From: Dendrocalamus latiflorus
Lineage: Eukaryota > Streptophyta > Magnoliopsida > Poales > Poaceae
Reading direction: 5' to 3'
NCBI GenBank assembly: GCA_017311315.1
Contig: CM029626.1
Span: 13,546,106-13,610,105, forward strand
DNA length: 64,000 nt
A program made the position numbers and the translations under genes. Below the pieces are notes generated by a model, which saw only the letters and a program-made list of their open reading frames with translations, had not been told where the DNA came from and made no database searches. This document shows, one piece after another, positions 45,046 to 55,400 of the stretch. How positions within the stretch are numbered: position 1 is the stretch's first letter; every line of letters starts with the position of its first letter.

Positions 45046-47834
45046 GTCTTGTGCGTCGTCTTGTGGGAGGGTTGAACCATCCTGATCTTGGAGCAGAGCT
45101 CAAGGAACTTGATCCTTCCAAGAGGCTTGGTGAGCAAATCCGCAAGCTGATCCGTGGTGTTGATGTAGCTTGCCTTGATGCTTCCTTCATCCAAGCAGCC
45201 TCGGATGAAATGGTACTTCACCCGGATGTGCTTGCTCCGTTCATGAAAAACGGGGTTCTTTGCCAGGGCTAGGGCGGACTTGCTGTCCACCCTGAGCTCC
45301 ACTGCTTCAGTGTCCCCGCCGAGGAGATCACCAAGCAGTCGAGCGAGCCAAAGGGCCTGAGTCGAAGCGGTGGAAGCCGCTATGTACTCGGCCTCACAGC
45401 TGGACAGGGCCACCACCTGCTGCTTGACTGACTGCCAGCTAACGAGGCACTTGCCGAGGAAGAAGAGAATCCCGCTTGTGCTCTTGCTGGTGTCGATGTC
45501 GCCTGCGTGGTCGCTGTCGCTGTACCCGATGAAGTGCGCCGCGCCGGGACACCTCGGGTAGTGCAAGCCGTAGTCGGAGGTGCCCGCAACGTAGCGGAGG
45601 ATCCTCTTCACGGCCTGCTGATGCTCCGTCGTCGGTCGCTGCATGAACCGACTGACGTAGCCGACGGCGAACGCCAAATCTGGACGCGTGTGGACGAGGT
45701 AGCGAAGGCTGCCCACGATGCGCCGGTACTGCGTCGCGTCCACCTCCTCCGCCGTGCTGTCGCGGCTTAGCTTCAGCCTTTCCTCCATTGGAGTGTGGGC
45801 TGGGTTGCAGTCGGTGAGCCCGCCCAGCTCGACGGTGCGCTTGGCGTAGGCGGTCTGACGAAGGGAGATACCGGAGCTGTCCTGGTGGACCTCTATCCCC
45901 AGGTAGAAGGAGAGGAGCCCCAGGTCGCTCATCTGGAAGACGGTCTTCATCTCCGCCTTGAACGCCTCGACCTCGGCCTCCTTGGAGCCGGTGATCACCA
46001 GGTCGTCGACGTAGACGCCCACCAGCAGGGCGTTGCCGCCTTTGCCCCGCCGGTAGACCGCAGCCTCGTGTGCGCTCTGCTGGAACCCCATTTGCTTGAG
46101 GGTGGAGTCCAGCTTAGCATTCCAGGCTCGTGGTGCCTGCCGCAAGCCGTAGAGGGCCTTGCGCAGGCGGAGAACCTTGCCCTCCTTGCCGGGGATGACG
46201 AATCCCGGCGGTTGGCGGACGTAGACCTCCTCCTTCAAATCGCCGTTGAGGAAGGCGGACTTGACGTCCATGTGATGGACGCGCCAATCCTCCTGGGCTG
46301 CAAGTGCGAGGAGAAGACGAACGGACTCCATGCGCGCGACGGGTGCGAAGGCGTCATCGAAGTCGACCCCCTCCTGCTGCACGAAGCCTCGTGCCACCAA
46401 GCGAGCCTTGTGCTTGACGATGGTGCCGGCTTCATCCCGCTTCAGCTTGAACACCCACTTAAGGGTGATCGCGCGGTGACCGGCAGGAAGATCCGCCAGC
46501 TCCCACGTCCGGTTCCGCTCGACGGCGTCCATCTCCTGCTGCATCGCGGCACGCCATGCCTCGTCTCTCTCCGCCTCGGCGAAGGAACGGGGCTCGCCGT
46601 CGTCCTGTGCGAGGTGCAACTCCGCCTCGAAGTCGCGCTGCGCCAGTCCAGGGACCGGCTGCTCGCCGAGGAGGTCGTCCACGGTACGGTAGCGCAGAGT
46701 CTCGTCGTCGTGGTAGGCGTCGACGCGATCCTCGTCGTGAGACAGTGGAGTAGCGAACTCCACCGTGCGCTGCTCGTCGTGGACCGAAGCTGTTGGGGCC
46801 GATCCCGATGGTGTGGCCGCCGGTGCAGGAGAGTGGTGAGCCGGTGGTGAAGAGTGGGGCGTAGCCGGTGCCGAAAGTGGTGGAGCACTCGCCGGAGCTG
46901 GTGGCGAGCAAGGTGTCGAGGTGGACGAGCTCGGTGAAGACGAGCTGCTAGCTCCCCCGGCTCTCTCGAAGTGGACGTAGTCGACAACAAAGTCCCTGAG
47001 AGTCGAAGTCGAACCGTCGTCCACCGCCTTGTCCCACGTCCAGCCTCGCCCTTCGTCGAACACAGCGTCACGCGAGATGCGGACGCGCTGTGTGACAGGG
47101 TCGAGGATGCGGTAGGCCTTCGAGCCCTCCGCGTAGCCGATGAACACTCCCGGAGTGCTCCTGTCGTCAAGCTTGCCGATGTGGCCAAGCTCCTTGGCGA
47201 ACGCGAGGGAGCCGAAGACCCGCAAGTGGGAGACCGCCGGCTTGCGCCCATGCCAAGCCTCGTACGGCGTCCTGCCGTCGAGCGCCTTGGTAGGCGAGCG
47301 GTTGAGGATGTAGACGGCCGTCACCACCGCTTCTCCCCAGAAGACAGCCGGCATCCCCCTCTGCTTGAGGAGGGCCCGAGCCATCCCCACAACCGTCTGG
47401 TTGCGCCGCTCGACGACGCCGTTCTGCTGCGGGCTGTACGGCGCGGAGTAGTGGCGCTGAATGCCCTCATCAGCGCAGTACGACGCGAATTCAGCCGCCG
47501 TGAATTCGCCGCCGTTGTCTGTGCGCAGCACGCGCAGCTTGCGGCCGCACTCTGCCTCCGCAACAGCCTGCGTGCGCCTGATGGCGTCCGCAGCCTCTCC
47601 CTTGCTGCCGAGGACCATCACCCACATGTAGCGGGAGAGGTCGTCGACGAGCAGCAGGAAGTAGCGTCGTCCTCCTGGTGTGGCCGGTGTCACCGGGCCA
47701 CACAAGTCCCCGTGCACGAGCTCGAGCCTCTCCTTGGCTCGGAAACTCGCCTGCTGGGGAAAGGGGAGTCGCCTCTGCTTTGTCAACACGCAGACGTCGC
47801 AGAGCTGCTCCACATGGTCAAGGCACGGCAGGCC
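45042..47834 (-). pseudogene. Copia polyprotein, C-terminal part (integrase, RT, RNase H)
   Basis: Open for about 930 codons after the TGA at 47835-47837. Domains in order: zinc-binding Cys pair in CDVCVLTKQRRLPF; integrase core with HGDLCGPV (first Asp), TDNGGEF (second Asp) and PQQNGVVERRNQT (Glu); a Ser/Pro/Ala-rich linker; reverse transcriptase with KWVFKLKRDEAG, MDVKSAFLNGDL and the catalytic box YVDDLVI; RNase H with SDSDHAGDIDTSKSTSG and SCEAEYIAAS; end ELCSKIRMVQ. All catalytic residues are present. As encoded it lacks its N-terminal partner because of the stop. High GC explains the long antisense frames. Confidence 0.93.
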
Positions 47835-49844
47835 TCACACCATTTCCGTGGCACTGAGCCGCTTCAGGGCCTCGAAGTGGAGGTGCCCAAAGCGCTCGTG
47901 CCACTGCCACGCCTCGTCGTCCCGACGAGCAGCGAGACAGATGGGTTGTGCCACCTGCACGTGAAGAGTGTAGAGTCGATTTGCGCCTCTGGTTACCTTG
48001 GCAAGAAGGCGGCGTCGAAGATCCCAAATCCGCAGCACCCCGTGCTCGATCTCGACACGCGAGCCGTTCTCATCCAGCTGTCCCAAGCTGATGATGGAGT
48101 TCCGCAGATCGGGGATGTAGTAGACGCCGGTGAGCAACCGGTGCTCGCCAGTCTTGGCGACGAAGACGACAGAGCCGACGCCCTTGATCTCCACGGCGGA
48201 GGCATCGCCGAACTTGACGGTGCCTCGAACGCCTGAGTCGAGCTCGGAGAAGAACTCTCGCCGCCCGGTCATGTGGTGGGTGGCGCCGGTGTCGAGGCAC
48301 CACCCGTCGGTCTTGTCATTGACGGGACTGTCGCCGAGGAGGGCGTGTGCTTTTGGCTCGTCAAGATGGAGGAGAGCCACTGCGGCCGGTGCCGCTGGAG
48401 GTAGTTCGATGCTCGCATGAGCAATGAACAGGACCGGCTGCTCCTCCTCCGCTTGTGCGACGTGGGCCTGGCCGCGTCGTGGTTGTCGACACTCCCTGGC
48501 CCAATGACCAAGCTTGCCACAGTTGTGGCAAGAGTCGTCTCGTGCCGGCTTTTGCTTGCCAGCATCGCCGCCCTGGGCGCCTCCTCGCGCCCCTGCCTGG
48601 GCGTCTTTGCGTGGCTTGCCGCGCTTGCCATGCTTGCGGCCGCCTGTCGTGGAAGAAGGCTCCCCCTTCTTCCTGTCACCTTGGCCGGCAGCCCACTGCT
48701 CCCGAGTGAGGAGAAGCTTCCCGCCAATGGTGACGGGTCCCGAGAGGCTCTGTGGCTCATCGATGTCGACGACCTTGAGGCGACCCAACGCCTCCTCGAT
48801 GGTCATCGTGGAAAGGTCCAGCAGAGACCCGATCGAGCGAGCCATCTGCTTGTACTTCTCGGGGACACAGCGGAAGAGCTTCTCCACAGCTCTCTCCTCG
48901 TTGTAGGTGTCGTCACCGAACTGCACCAACTTCTGCAGCAGAGTGTTGAGACGGAGAGCAAAGTCATCAATGTCTTCACCTGGCTTGAAGGCCAGGCTCT
49001 CCCACTCCGTGCGTAGTGCCTGCAATGTAGACTTGCGGGCGCGGTCGCTGCCGATGCGTGCTGCAGCGATGGCGTCCCAAGCCTCTTTGGCAGTCCGCTT
49101 GTTGGTAAGCGAGAACTGCATCTCGCGCGGGACTGCAGCGATGAGAGCATCCAGCGCCCGTCGATCCTGGTCGTAGTCGACGTCGCCGTACCAGACTGCA
49201 TCCCACATATGCCGCACCTGGAGCTTTACCCTCATCACCGCAGCCCACTCGACGTAGTTGGTCTTGGTGAGGGTAGGCCACCCGCCGCCGGAGCCGACGT
49301 CCCTGACGACAGCCTGGTACTCGTGGTGACCACGGTACCGAACCGGGGAGAGAGAGCCGCGTTGCCTGTGAGGGCCGCGCTCTCCGTCGACCCGTACGCC
49401 GCCGCCGTGCATGCCTCCTCCAGGAGCGCCACCGCCGTGTGCGCCTCCTTCAGGAGCGCCGCCGGCGCGTCCGCGCCTGTCTGGGCTGCCGCCGCGCTCG
49501 TGGGCGTGCGCGGCTGCCCATTGCGCCGTTCGCCCTTGCGCTGCCTCCCTCTCCAGCAGCTGAGGGTCCGCGTCGGCGCTGTCATCAACAGAGCCGGAGC
49601 TGCTGTTGCTGCCGCGCAGAGCCTTGACCTCTGCTGCTGCCGCACGCGCTGCATCTGCCGCCGCCGCTGCTTCCACCTCCGCCCTGGCTGCTGCCAGCTC
49701 CGCCGCTGCCAGCCTTGACGCCCTTTCCGCCGCCGCAGCGGTCTCTGCCGCCGCTCGCTCGCGCTGCTCTGCCGCGACGAGCTCGGCCGTCTGCTGACGC
49801 CGCATGCTCGAGGCGACCGAGCGCTGAGACTGCCCTGCGGACAT
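47835..49844 (-). CDS. Copia polyprotein, N-terminal part (gag, protease, start of integrase)
   Basis: 669 codons from MSAGQSQRSV. Residues 15-75 are an Ala/Glu/Arg-rich likely coiled coil, unusual for gag; 76-180 are Gly/Arg-rich. The gag core (190-360) includes WPTLTKTNYVEWAAVMRVKL and KEAWDAI. The zinc knuckle CHNCGKLGHWAREC is at 439-452 (CX2CX4HX4C). The protease motif DTGA is at 518-521. The GAG-pre-integrase motif WHERFGHLHF is at 648-657. The frame ends at TGA (47835-47837) within the pre-integrase domain; the same frame continues past it. The stop is probably a CGA to TGA change, not a normal gag-pol border. Confidence 0.92.
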   Translation of the reverse strand: MSAGQSQRSVASSMRRQQTAELVAAEQRERAAAETAAAAERASRLAAAELAAARAEVEAAAAADAARAAAAEVKALRGSNSSSGSVDDSADADPQLLEREAAQGRTAQWAAAHAHERGGSPDRRGRAGGAPEGGAHGGGAPGGGMHGGGVRVDGERGPHRQRGSLSPVRYRGHHEYQAVVRDVGSGGGWPTLTKTNYVEWAAVMRVKLQVRHMWDAVWYGDVDYDQDRRALDALIAAVPREMQFSLTNKRTAKEAWDAIAAARIGSDRARKSTLQALRTEWESLAFKPGEDIDDFALRLNTLLQKLVQFGDDTYNEERAVEKLFRCVPEKYKQMARSIGSLLDLSTMTIEEALGRLKVVDIDEPQSLSGPVTIGGKLLLTREQWAAGQGDRKKGEPSSTTGGRKHGKRGKPRKDAQAGARGGAQGGDAGKQKPARDDSCHNCGKLGHWARECRQPRRGQAHVAQAEEEQPVLFIAHASIELPPAAPAAVALLHLDEPKAHALLGDSPVNDKTDGWCLDTGATHHMTGRREFFSELDSGVRGTVKFGDASAVEIKGVGSVVFVAKTGEHRLLTGVYYIPDLRNSIISLGQLDENGSRVEIEHGVLRIWDLRRRLLAKVTRGANRLYTLHVQVAQPICLAARRDDEAWQWHERFGHLHFEALKRLSATEMV

Positions 49845-50017
49845 GGTGCGCTACTGGGGGGCTGTTGCATGGAGAGAGGGCTGCTTCTGACGAGCTGCTG
49901 CCCGTCTCCGGAGAGGAGTGAGCGGGGACAGCCGGAGCTGCTGCTGCTACCGGCTGGGGCTGCTGCGAGGCCGGAGAAGGAGATGAGCAGGAGATGCTCA
50001 AGCTACAGGATACTAAG

Positions 50018-50029
50018 GCTCTGATACCA
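50018..50029 (-). other. Primer-binding site of the young Copia
   Basis: TGGTATCAGAGC on the minus strand, two bases inside the 5' LTR. Complementary to the 3' end of initiator-Met tRNA. Confidence 0.9.
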
Positions 50030-50031
50030 CT

Positions 50032-50483
50032 TGTTACTCGCTGGACTCTTGCTCTTGGTGATAGCAAGATCCTAACTCTCATGGAGAGGATGACACTAGG
50101 AGATGGGGCAATTTTCTTCTTGTTTATTGCTCACACAATGCCATGCCAACCTGAGGGGTTGGAGATACATACTTATAGGCTGAGAACCAGCCAAGCATAT
50201 GCTAAGATGCTATCCTAGATGCTGTCCTAAAGCGGTCAATATGCTGTCCTAAAGCAGATGCTGTCCTAAAAGCAGATGCTGTCCTAAAAGCAGATGCTGT
50301 CCTAAAAGGAGATGCTGTCCTAAAAGCAGATGCTGTCCTAAAAGCAGATGCTGTCCTAAAAGGAGATGCTGTCCTAAAGCAAAAGCAGATGCTGTCCTAA
50401 AAGCAGATGCTGTCCTAAAAGCAGTCAAAAGACAAAAACTACCACAGCCCCACAAAGACCACAGTACAGAGACTTATTCAGCA
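50032..50483 (-). repeat. 5' LTR (element orientation) of the young Copia
   Basis: 452 bp and near identical to the LTR at 44582. It contains the promoter for the element, though I could not pick out a TATA box with confidence. Confidence 0.95.
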
Positions 50484-50859
50484 CTGTGTTCTTGATAGGA
50501 GCCAAAGACAGTGAATAATGTACAGGTTTGATACAACATAATAATATACTTGGATAGAAGAGCGTTGAAGTTGGTTCATTGGATAAGAACTCTCCCTTCA
50601 ACGGTAGATACCCTTTTAAAAGGAAATACTTCTATACATCACTAGCAGGGGTGTCAATGTAAGCATACCAACACAGAAGGCATTACTTTTTTGTTACCTA
50701 GTAAGCATCCCAATACCAAAGGTATTGTTATTTTACCTAATCTAATCAAAATTTAGTAAAATTAGCAGCCAAGTGTCCAAAGTATTGCATGGATAACAAA
50801 TCAGAATCACATTGTCAAGGTGTCAAACAATGAAATTTCGTACTAAATCTCATGTCTAC

Positions 50860-51099
50860 CTGATTGTTATTATAGCAGCTTCCATTAATAGCTCATCTGC
50901 CTCTTCTTTTGAAAAATGGCTGATGGATCCAAGTATCCAACTGAATCTGGCCACATGCGTTTGTTCAATCTCTTGACCATATCAAAATCACCTATAGTAG
51001 CAAAAGCTCTCATGATTGAAAGATAAAGATGAGGTTTGGGCCTCAAGTCTTTGTTGTTGCCAGCCTGCTTTATTATCTCACCAAAAATACAAAGGGCCC
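50860..51099 (-). pseudogene. PPR-CBS relic, central exon with two 1-bp deletions
   Basis: 240 bp from an acceptor TTATTGTAG to a donor CAG then GTAGAC. Frame 1 reads ALCIFGEIIKQAG, LRPKPHLYLSIMRAFATIGD and MVKRLNKRMWPDSVG. A base is missing near 50945 (expected CAAAAGGAAGAG, seen CAAAAGAAGAG), after which the next frame reads EEADELLMEAA. A second base is missing near 50868 (expected ATAAATAAC, seen ATAATAAC). Restoring both would give 242 bp and fit the exon phases. Confidence 0.8.
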
Positions 51100-51664
51100 C
51101 TACAATAACCACCAAAAAAATCAAAAGCATATTAAAATAAATTTCAGTTACAAGCAGTAATATATTTTATCATGTACAAGATTAAATTCTAACTCAGAAA
51201 TACTATTTATAAGTACAATGTACAAGGAGATTTTCTGTCATAGGTGACAAATAAATGTGCAGCAAGTGTGTCACAACTCAATGGCAGTTTTTGGCCCTTT
51301 CTCACAGTCTATGATCTAATAAACCATAAAATAGCACTTATTTTCTCTCAGTATGATGATGATTGTTGCCTTGTCCACATTTTGTTCACCTAAACCATTG
51401 AGATAAGATTGGCATCCTGGACCAACCAGGAATTAGGAATTATATGAGAAATAATTCTCAATTGTTACAGCTAGATGAAGGCAAGTAAAGTAAAGTAAAG
51501 ATAACTTATCAAAGTGCTACAATGGACCAAAATATTTAAGCCATGGGTCTGGAAAACCAGGTATCAGCCAATTCATATCCAATTGCTGGTAATGTTATCT
51601 GGTAGGTTATCAAAGGTATGTAATAGTAATGTGCAACTAAGAGCAAGTAATCCATATTCATATA
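51100..51664. other. Intron-like DNA of the PPR-CBS relic
   Basis: AT-rich, no exon found. The missing central PPR exons are not here. Confidence 0.5.
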
Positions 51665-52253
51665 TCTTTACTATTATAAAAATGTGAGTTGGTGATCGTC
51701 GGTCCGTTCTCCCTCCTCTCTTCTCAGCCGTCCAAATCCGCATATAGGTAGTTCTTCCATTCCTCATAGAAAAAGTCAGGCCGACGAGTGGGCCACGCTC
51801 CTCTTCTCTTCCCCCGCATCCTCCGCCTCCTGCAACCACTCCACCTCCCGCAACCGTCGCCTCCTCTCTCCCGAACCCTCATGCCACGCCTCCTTCTTCT
51901 CAGCGCCGCCACCAATTCCTTCCCCGTATGGCAGCGTCTGGTCGCAGTCCCCCAACTTCCCCCAGCAACGTCGCATCCCCTCGTCGCCGCCTCCCTAACA
52001 CATTTGCCCGCCGCCTCCTCTCCCCATCTGCCCGCCGCCGCCTCCCCACCTTCACCTCCCACAACTGTTGCCTCCTTCTCCCCCGAACCCTTGTGTCGCG
52101 CCTCCTCCTCCTCGGCGCCGCCACCAATTCCTTCCCTGTGCGGCAGCATCTGGTCGCAGTCCCCCAACTTTCCCCAGGGCGCCGCCACCAATTCCATCTC
52201 CCATTGCCCCTCCAACTAGCGGCACGACGCTCAACGACAGCGGCCGGTGGATC
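51665..52253. mobile_element. Unclassified GC-rich insert with an internal 212-bp offset duplication; Helitron-like left edge
   Basis: The left edge TCTTTACTATTATAAAAATG after an A resembles the 5' end of grass Helitrons (TC start, inserted between A and T). The interior is C-rich with GCCGCC. A block around 51840-51965 is repeated at 52052-52177 (both carry CGCCGCCACCAATTCCTTCC and TGGTCGCAGTCCCCCAACTT). No CTRR hairpin end was found, so this is tentative. Confidence 0.35.
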
Positions 52254-52670
52254 AAGCGCGCTCCGTCACCCACCCTTCGACGGACATTGACGAAGTCGGT
52301 GGCGGGACGAAGTCCTTAAAAAGCGCGCTCCGTCCCCCACCCTTCGGACAGGCGTCAACGAAGTCAGCGGCGGGACGAAGTCGTGAAAAAGCTCGCTCCT
52401 TCCCCCACCCTTCGGACGGGCATCGACGAAGTCGGCCGTTGGACGAAATCATTAAAAAGCGCGCTTCGTCCACCACCCTTCGGACGGGCGTCGACGGCGG
52501 GACGAAGTTGTGAAAAAGTGCGCTCCATCCCCCACCCTTCAAACGGGCATCGACGAAGTCTGCGGCGGGACGAAGTCGTGAAAACACACGCTAAGTCCCC
52601 CACCTTTCGGGCGTCAACGAAGTCGGCGGCGGGACGAAATCCCTAAAAAAGCATGCTCCGTCCCCACACC
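52254..52670. repeat. Minisatellite, about six copies of a 67-bp unit
   Basis: Units start near 52254, 52321, 52389, 52457, 52516, 52583 and 52649 (spacing 67, 68, 68, 59, 67, 66). Each has AAGCGCGCTCCGTCCCC, CACCCTTCGGACGGG, CGACGAAGTC and GGCGGGACGAAGTC. The last unit is cut off where the gypsy RT sequence starts. Confidence 0.92.
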
Positions 52671-52679
52671 AGGAATCCG

Positions 52680-53260
52680 AGCAACTTCCCCGTTTGCACC
52701 CCAAAGACGCATTTATCCGGGTTCAGCTTGATGCCCGCACGTCGGAGGTTGTTGAAGGTTTCTAGGTCTTGGCCATGGGACATGGCTCACCTGCTCTTGA
52801 CCACTACGTTGTCGACGTATGCTTCGACGTTCCTCCCAAGCTGGGCGACGAGGGCAATGGCTACCAGCCAGGTGAATGTGGATCCCACATTTTTCAGGCC
52901 GAAGGGCATTCTGGTAAAACAGTACGTGCCACCAGGATTATGAAGCTTATCTTGGCCTCATCCTCTTTAGCCATATGAATTTGGTGGTAGCCAGAGTATG
53001 CGTCCAGGAAGCTCACTAGCTCGCATCCCGCCGTGGCATCCACCAGCTGGTCGATCTGTGGGAGAGGGTAATTGTCCTTCAGGCACACCTTATTGAGGTT
53101 CGTGAAGTCGACGCACATGCGTCACACGCCGCTAGCCTTCTTGACCAGCACTGGATTGGTGAGCCATTCTGGGTGGTGCACCTCACGTATGACGCCGAAC
53201 TGGAGTAACTTCACGGTCTCAGTCTTGGCGGCTTGCTGGCGCTCAAGGGACATGTGTCTC
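52680..53260 (-). pseudogene. Gypsy reverse transcriptase relic (N-terminal half)
   Basis: Minus-strand text MCVDFTNLNKVCLKDNYPLP, IDQLVDATAGCELVSFLDAY and SGYHQIHMAKEDEAKISFI (53118-52960), then after a frame change GQDLETFNNLRRAGIKLNPD and KCVFGVQTGKLLGFLV (52760-52668). The Asp of FLDAYSG is the first catalytic residue; the FADD box region is damaged (about 52800). Confidence 0.82.
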
Positions 53261-54086
53261 AACTTCTACTTACTTGGCTTGGTGTCAGGGCGTACCACAA
53301 GGTTGTGCTCGATGATGGAGCGGTCCACCCCCGCAATGTTGGTCGCTGACCACGCAAAGACATCCGCGTTGCTGCGAAGGACCTTAAGGAGTTCCTGCTC
53401 GACCTCCGAGGCGAGGCCCTAGCCGATGGAAACTTGCCGCGAGGCATCCGTGCCCTACAGGGGGACCTTTTTGACCCTGCCGTCTGGCTTGGGCGCCACG
53501 CCGGAGCTAATGGCGATGGTGGCATGGGTGTGTCAAGGGAGTCCCTGACCGCGCGCACCTTGCGGAGGGGACCTCGTGCGTCGAGTTCTATCCAGTGTGC
53601 GAGGTCCTGGTCTCCGAACACGGTGACGATCCCCTGTGAGCCCAGTAACTTCATACATAGGAAGTTATGATGTGGGACTGCTCCAAAGGTGTTGAATGTC
53701 GCCCTTCCCAAGATGGCGTTGTAAGGGTAGGGAAGATCAACGGCGTCGAAGGTTACGTCCTGGCTTCTCTCTTGGTCACCCTGACCAAAAGACATTTGAA
53801 GTTGCACCTGGCTTAGGGCCCACAGAGGTTGGCCCCTGAAGCCCTGAAGTGGGACCCCTGGAGGCTCGAGTCTGCTCCGAGGGATCGCCATCTAGTCGAA
53901 GGCGCTAACGAACAAGATGTCCGCGGAGCTGCCTCCATCGACAAGGACGCGGTTGACATCGCATCCTGCGATGCGGGCCTGGACCACCAAGGGATCCTGG
54001 TGAGGGAAGTCGGCCATCGTGAAGGTGATGTTGGCCTGTGCCCAGTTCGAGGGCATTTGGGTGGGGTATGCAGCGACGTGGTGTAA
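53259..54086 (-). pseudogene. Gypsy protease region relic
   Basis: Minus-strand text with DVNRVLVDGGSSADILFVSA (active site D.GSS), then LEPPGVPLQGFRGQPLWALS, QDVTFDAVDLPYPYNAILGR and FNTFGAVPHHNFLCMKLLG. Typical aspartic protease of plant gypsy elements, with stops. Confidence 0.8.
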
Positions 54087-54649
54087 CCAACGGGCGTAAG
54101 CCTTTCGCTACCGTTCGGATGAAAATTCTAGCGACGAACTCCCCGTGATAACATTGATGACTTGACGCGATTCGCCATCTGGGCCCTACATGCATAAGGC
54201 GGTGGGGGCAGGTTGGACTACAATTTTATTTCTCGGTAAAACCGAGGCTCTTCTTTTTTATTCCTAGCAGCTAGCATCTCCGGACTACTCGATCCATCAA
54301 TAGAACGAAAGGTCGAAAGTAGAAGTTTCCCGACCATTGAGATCTTCCTTTTTTAGGCTAATCTCTAACAATAGAAACAGGACTTGATGCCCTCGCAGGT
54401 GCAAAAGGAGCACCGGAGCTCTCACCTCGATGGCTCTGTCTCTGGCGACGCTCTCGCGAAGCAATGTGATGGTCAGGCAATGCCAAGCAAGGTAGTAGCT
54501 GTGGCCGTGCATCTCGCGCCACAGCCCCTACTATTTTTCATCTCGACGGCCCTACCCCTGTCTTCTCCTCCGCGGCTGCGACCTTTGCGGCCACGACCCC
54601 GGCTAGTCAAGGTGTTATTGATGTCGCCCCACCCTCCATGTCAAGGACA

Positions 54650-55400
54650 TATTTATGCCGCTAGTTCTTCCGCTGATTGAGGCTGGAGCCATTCTTCGAA
54701 GGGTCGTGCGTGCGCTTTAATTCGAAGGCATCGCCCTGGTGCCGCTGCGCGTCCTCTTCCACTCATGCATATTGCTCCATCTTGTCGAAGAGTTTGTCGA
54801 CAGACTTTATAGGCTTGTGCGCATTGTATTCGGACAATGGCCCCGGGCGAAGACCTCGCACTGCTGCATTGATGATGGTGGTCTCGTTTACATCCTTGAC
54901 TTGGCAACAGACCTTAGCGAAGCACTGGAAGTACTCCCGGTGCTTCTCCGAAGGTTTTGCCTGATGGCAAAGAGCTGGTCTGCATCCACCCGCTCGACAT
55001 AGTTTCCCTGGAAGTTGTTGTACATACGGTCCCGGATCTGCTCCCACGCGTAGAGTTTGGCGCGATGGTGAAGAACCAGGAGAGCGCTATCCCTTGAAGG
55101 GCGAGCGGCAATTCCTTTTGTCCAGTCGTTGCCTCCGGTTGCTTTGATAGCCATCTTGTAGACGCGTACAAACTCTCAGGGGTCTGTATCGCCCTTGTAC
55201 GGTTTGATGGTGGGCATTTTGAAATCTTCCGACCATGCGGACTGCTGTAGGTCGACGGACAGAGGAGAATTTGGATCTACGCGCCAGGGTACGTTGCGAG
55301 TGGCGGTAGGGACCTCACGGCTGTTTGCCTTTTCGATGGTGACCTCGACAATTGTTGTGGGTGCTTGTTGGCTTTGAGCCTCTTGCATCTCTCTCATTGC
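54650..55400 (-). pseudogene. Gypsy gag relic
   Basis: Minus-strand text TKGIAARPSRDSALLVLHHR, YAWEQIRDRMYNNFQGNYVE, QLFAIRQNLREKHREYFQCF, NETTIINAAVRGLRPGPLSE and VDKLFDKMEQYA (about 55150-54763) follows the retrotransposon gag pattern. Several frame changes. Confidence 0.78.

Larger units (their letters stand above)
44582..50483 (-). mobile_element. Young full-length Copia retrotransposon
   Basis: 5902 bp. Two 452-bp LTRs (44582-45033 and 50032-50483) differ, by my reading, at one base (A at 44601, G at 50051). Flanked by the perfect 5-bp duplication CTGTG (44577-44581 and 50484-50488). The primer site TGGTATCAGAGC (minus strand, 50018-50029) matches initiator-Met tRNA; the polypurine tract TTAGGGGGAGAA is at 45034-45045. 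One long polyprotein frame on the minus strand, broken by a single TGA. It sits in an intron of the PPR-CBS relic. Confidence 0.97.

Noticed and set aside
45795..46850. A 351-codon + strand open frame opposite the Copia RT
   Set aside because: It is the antisense of a GC-rich coding frame; no domain, no promoter, and it ends with the sense codon bias.
46971..48236. A 421-codon + strand open frame opposite the Copia integrase
   Set aside because: Same reason: an antisense shadow of the high-GC polyprotein frame.
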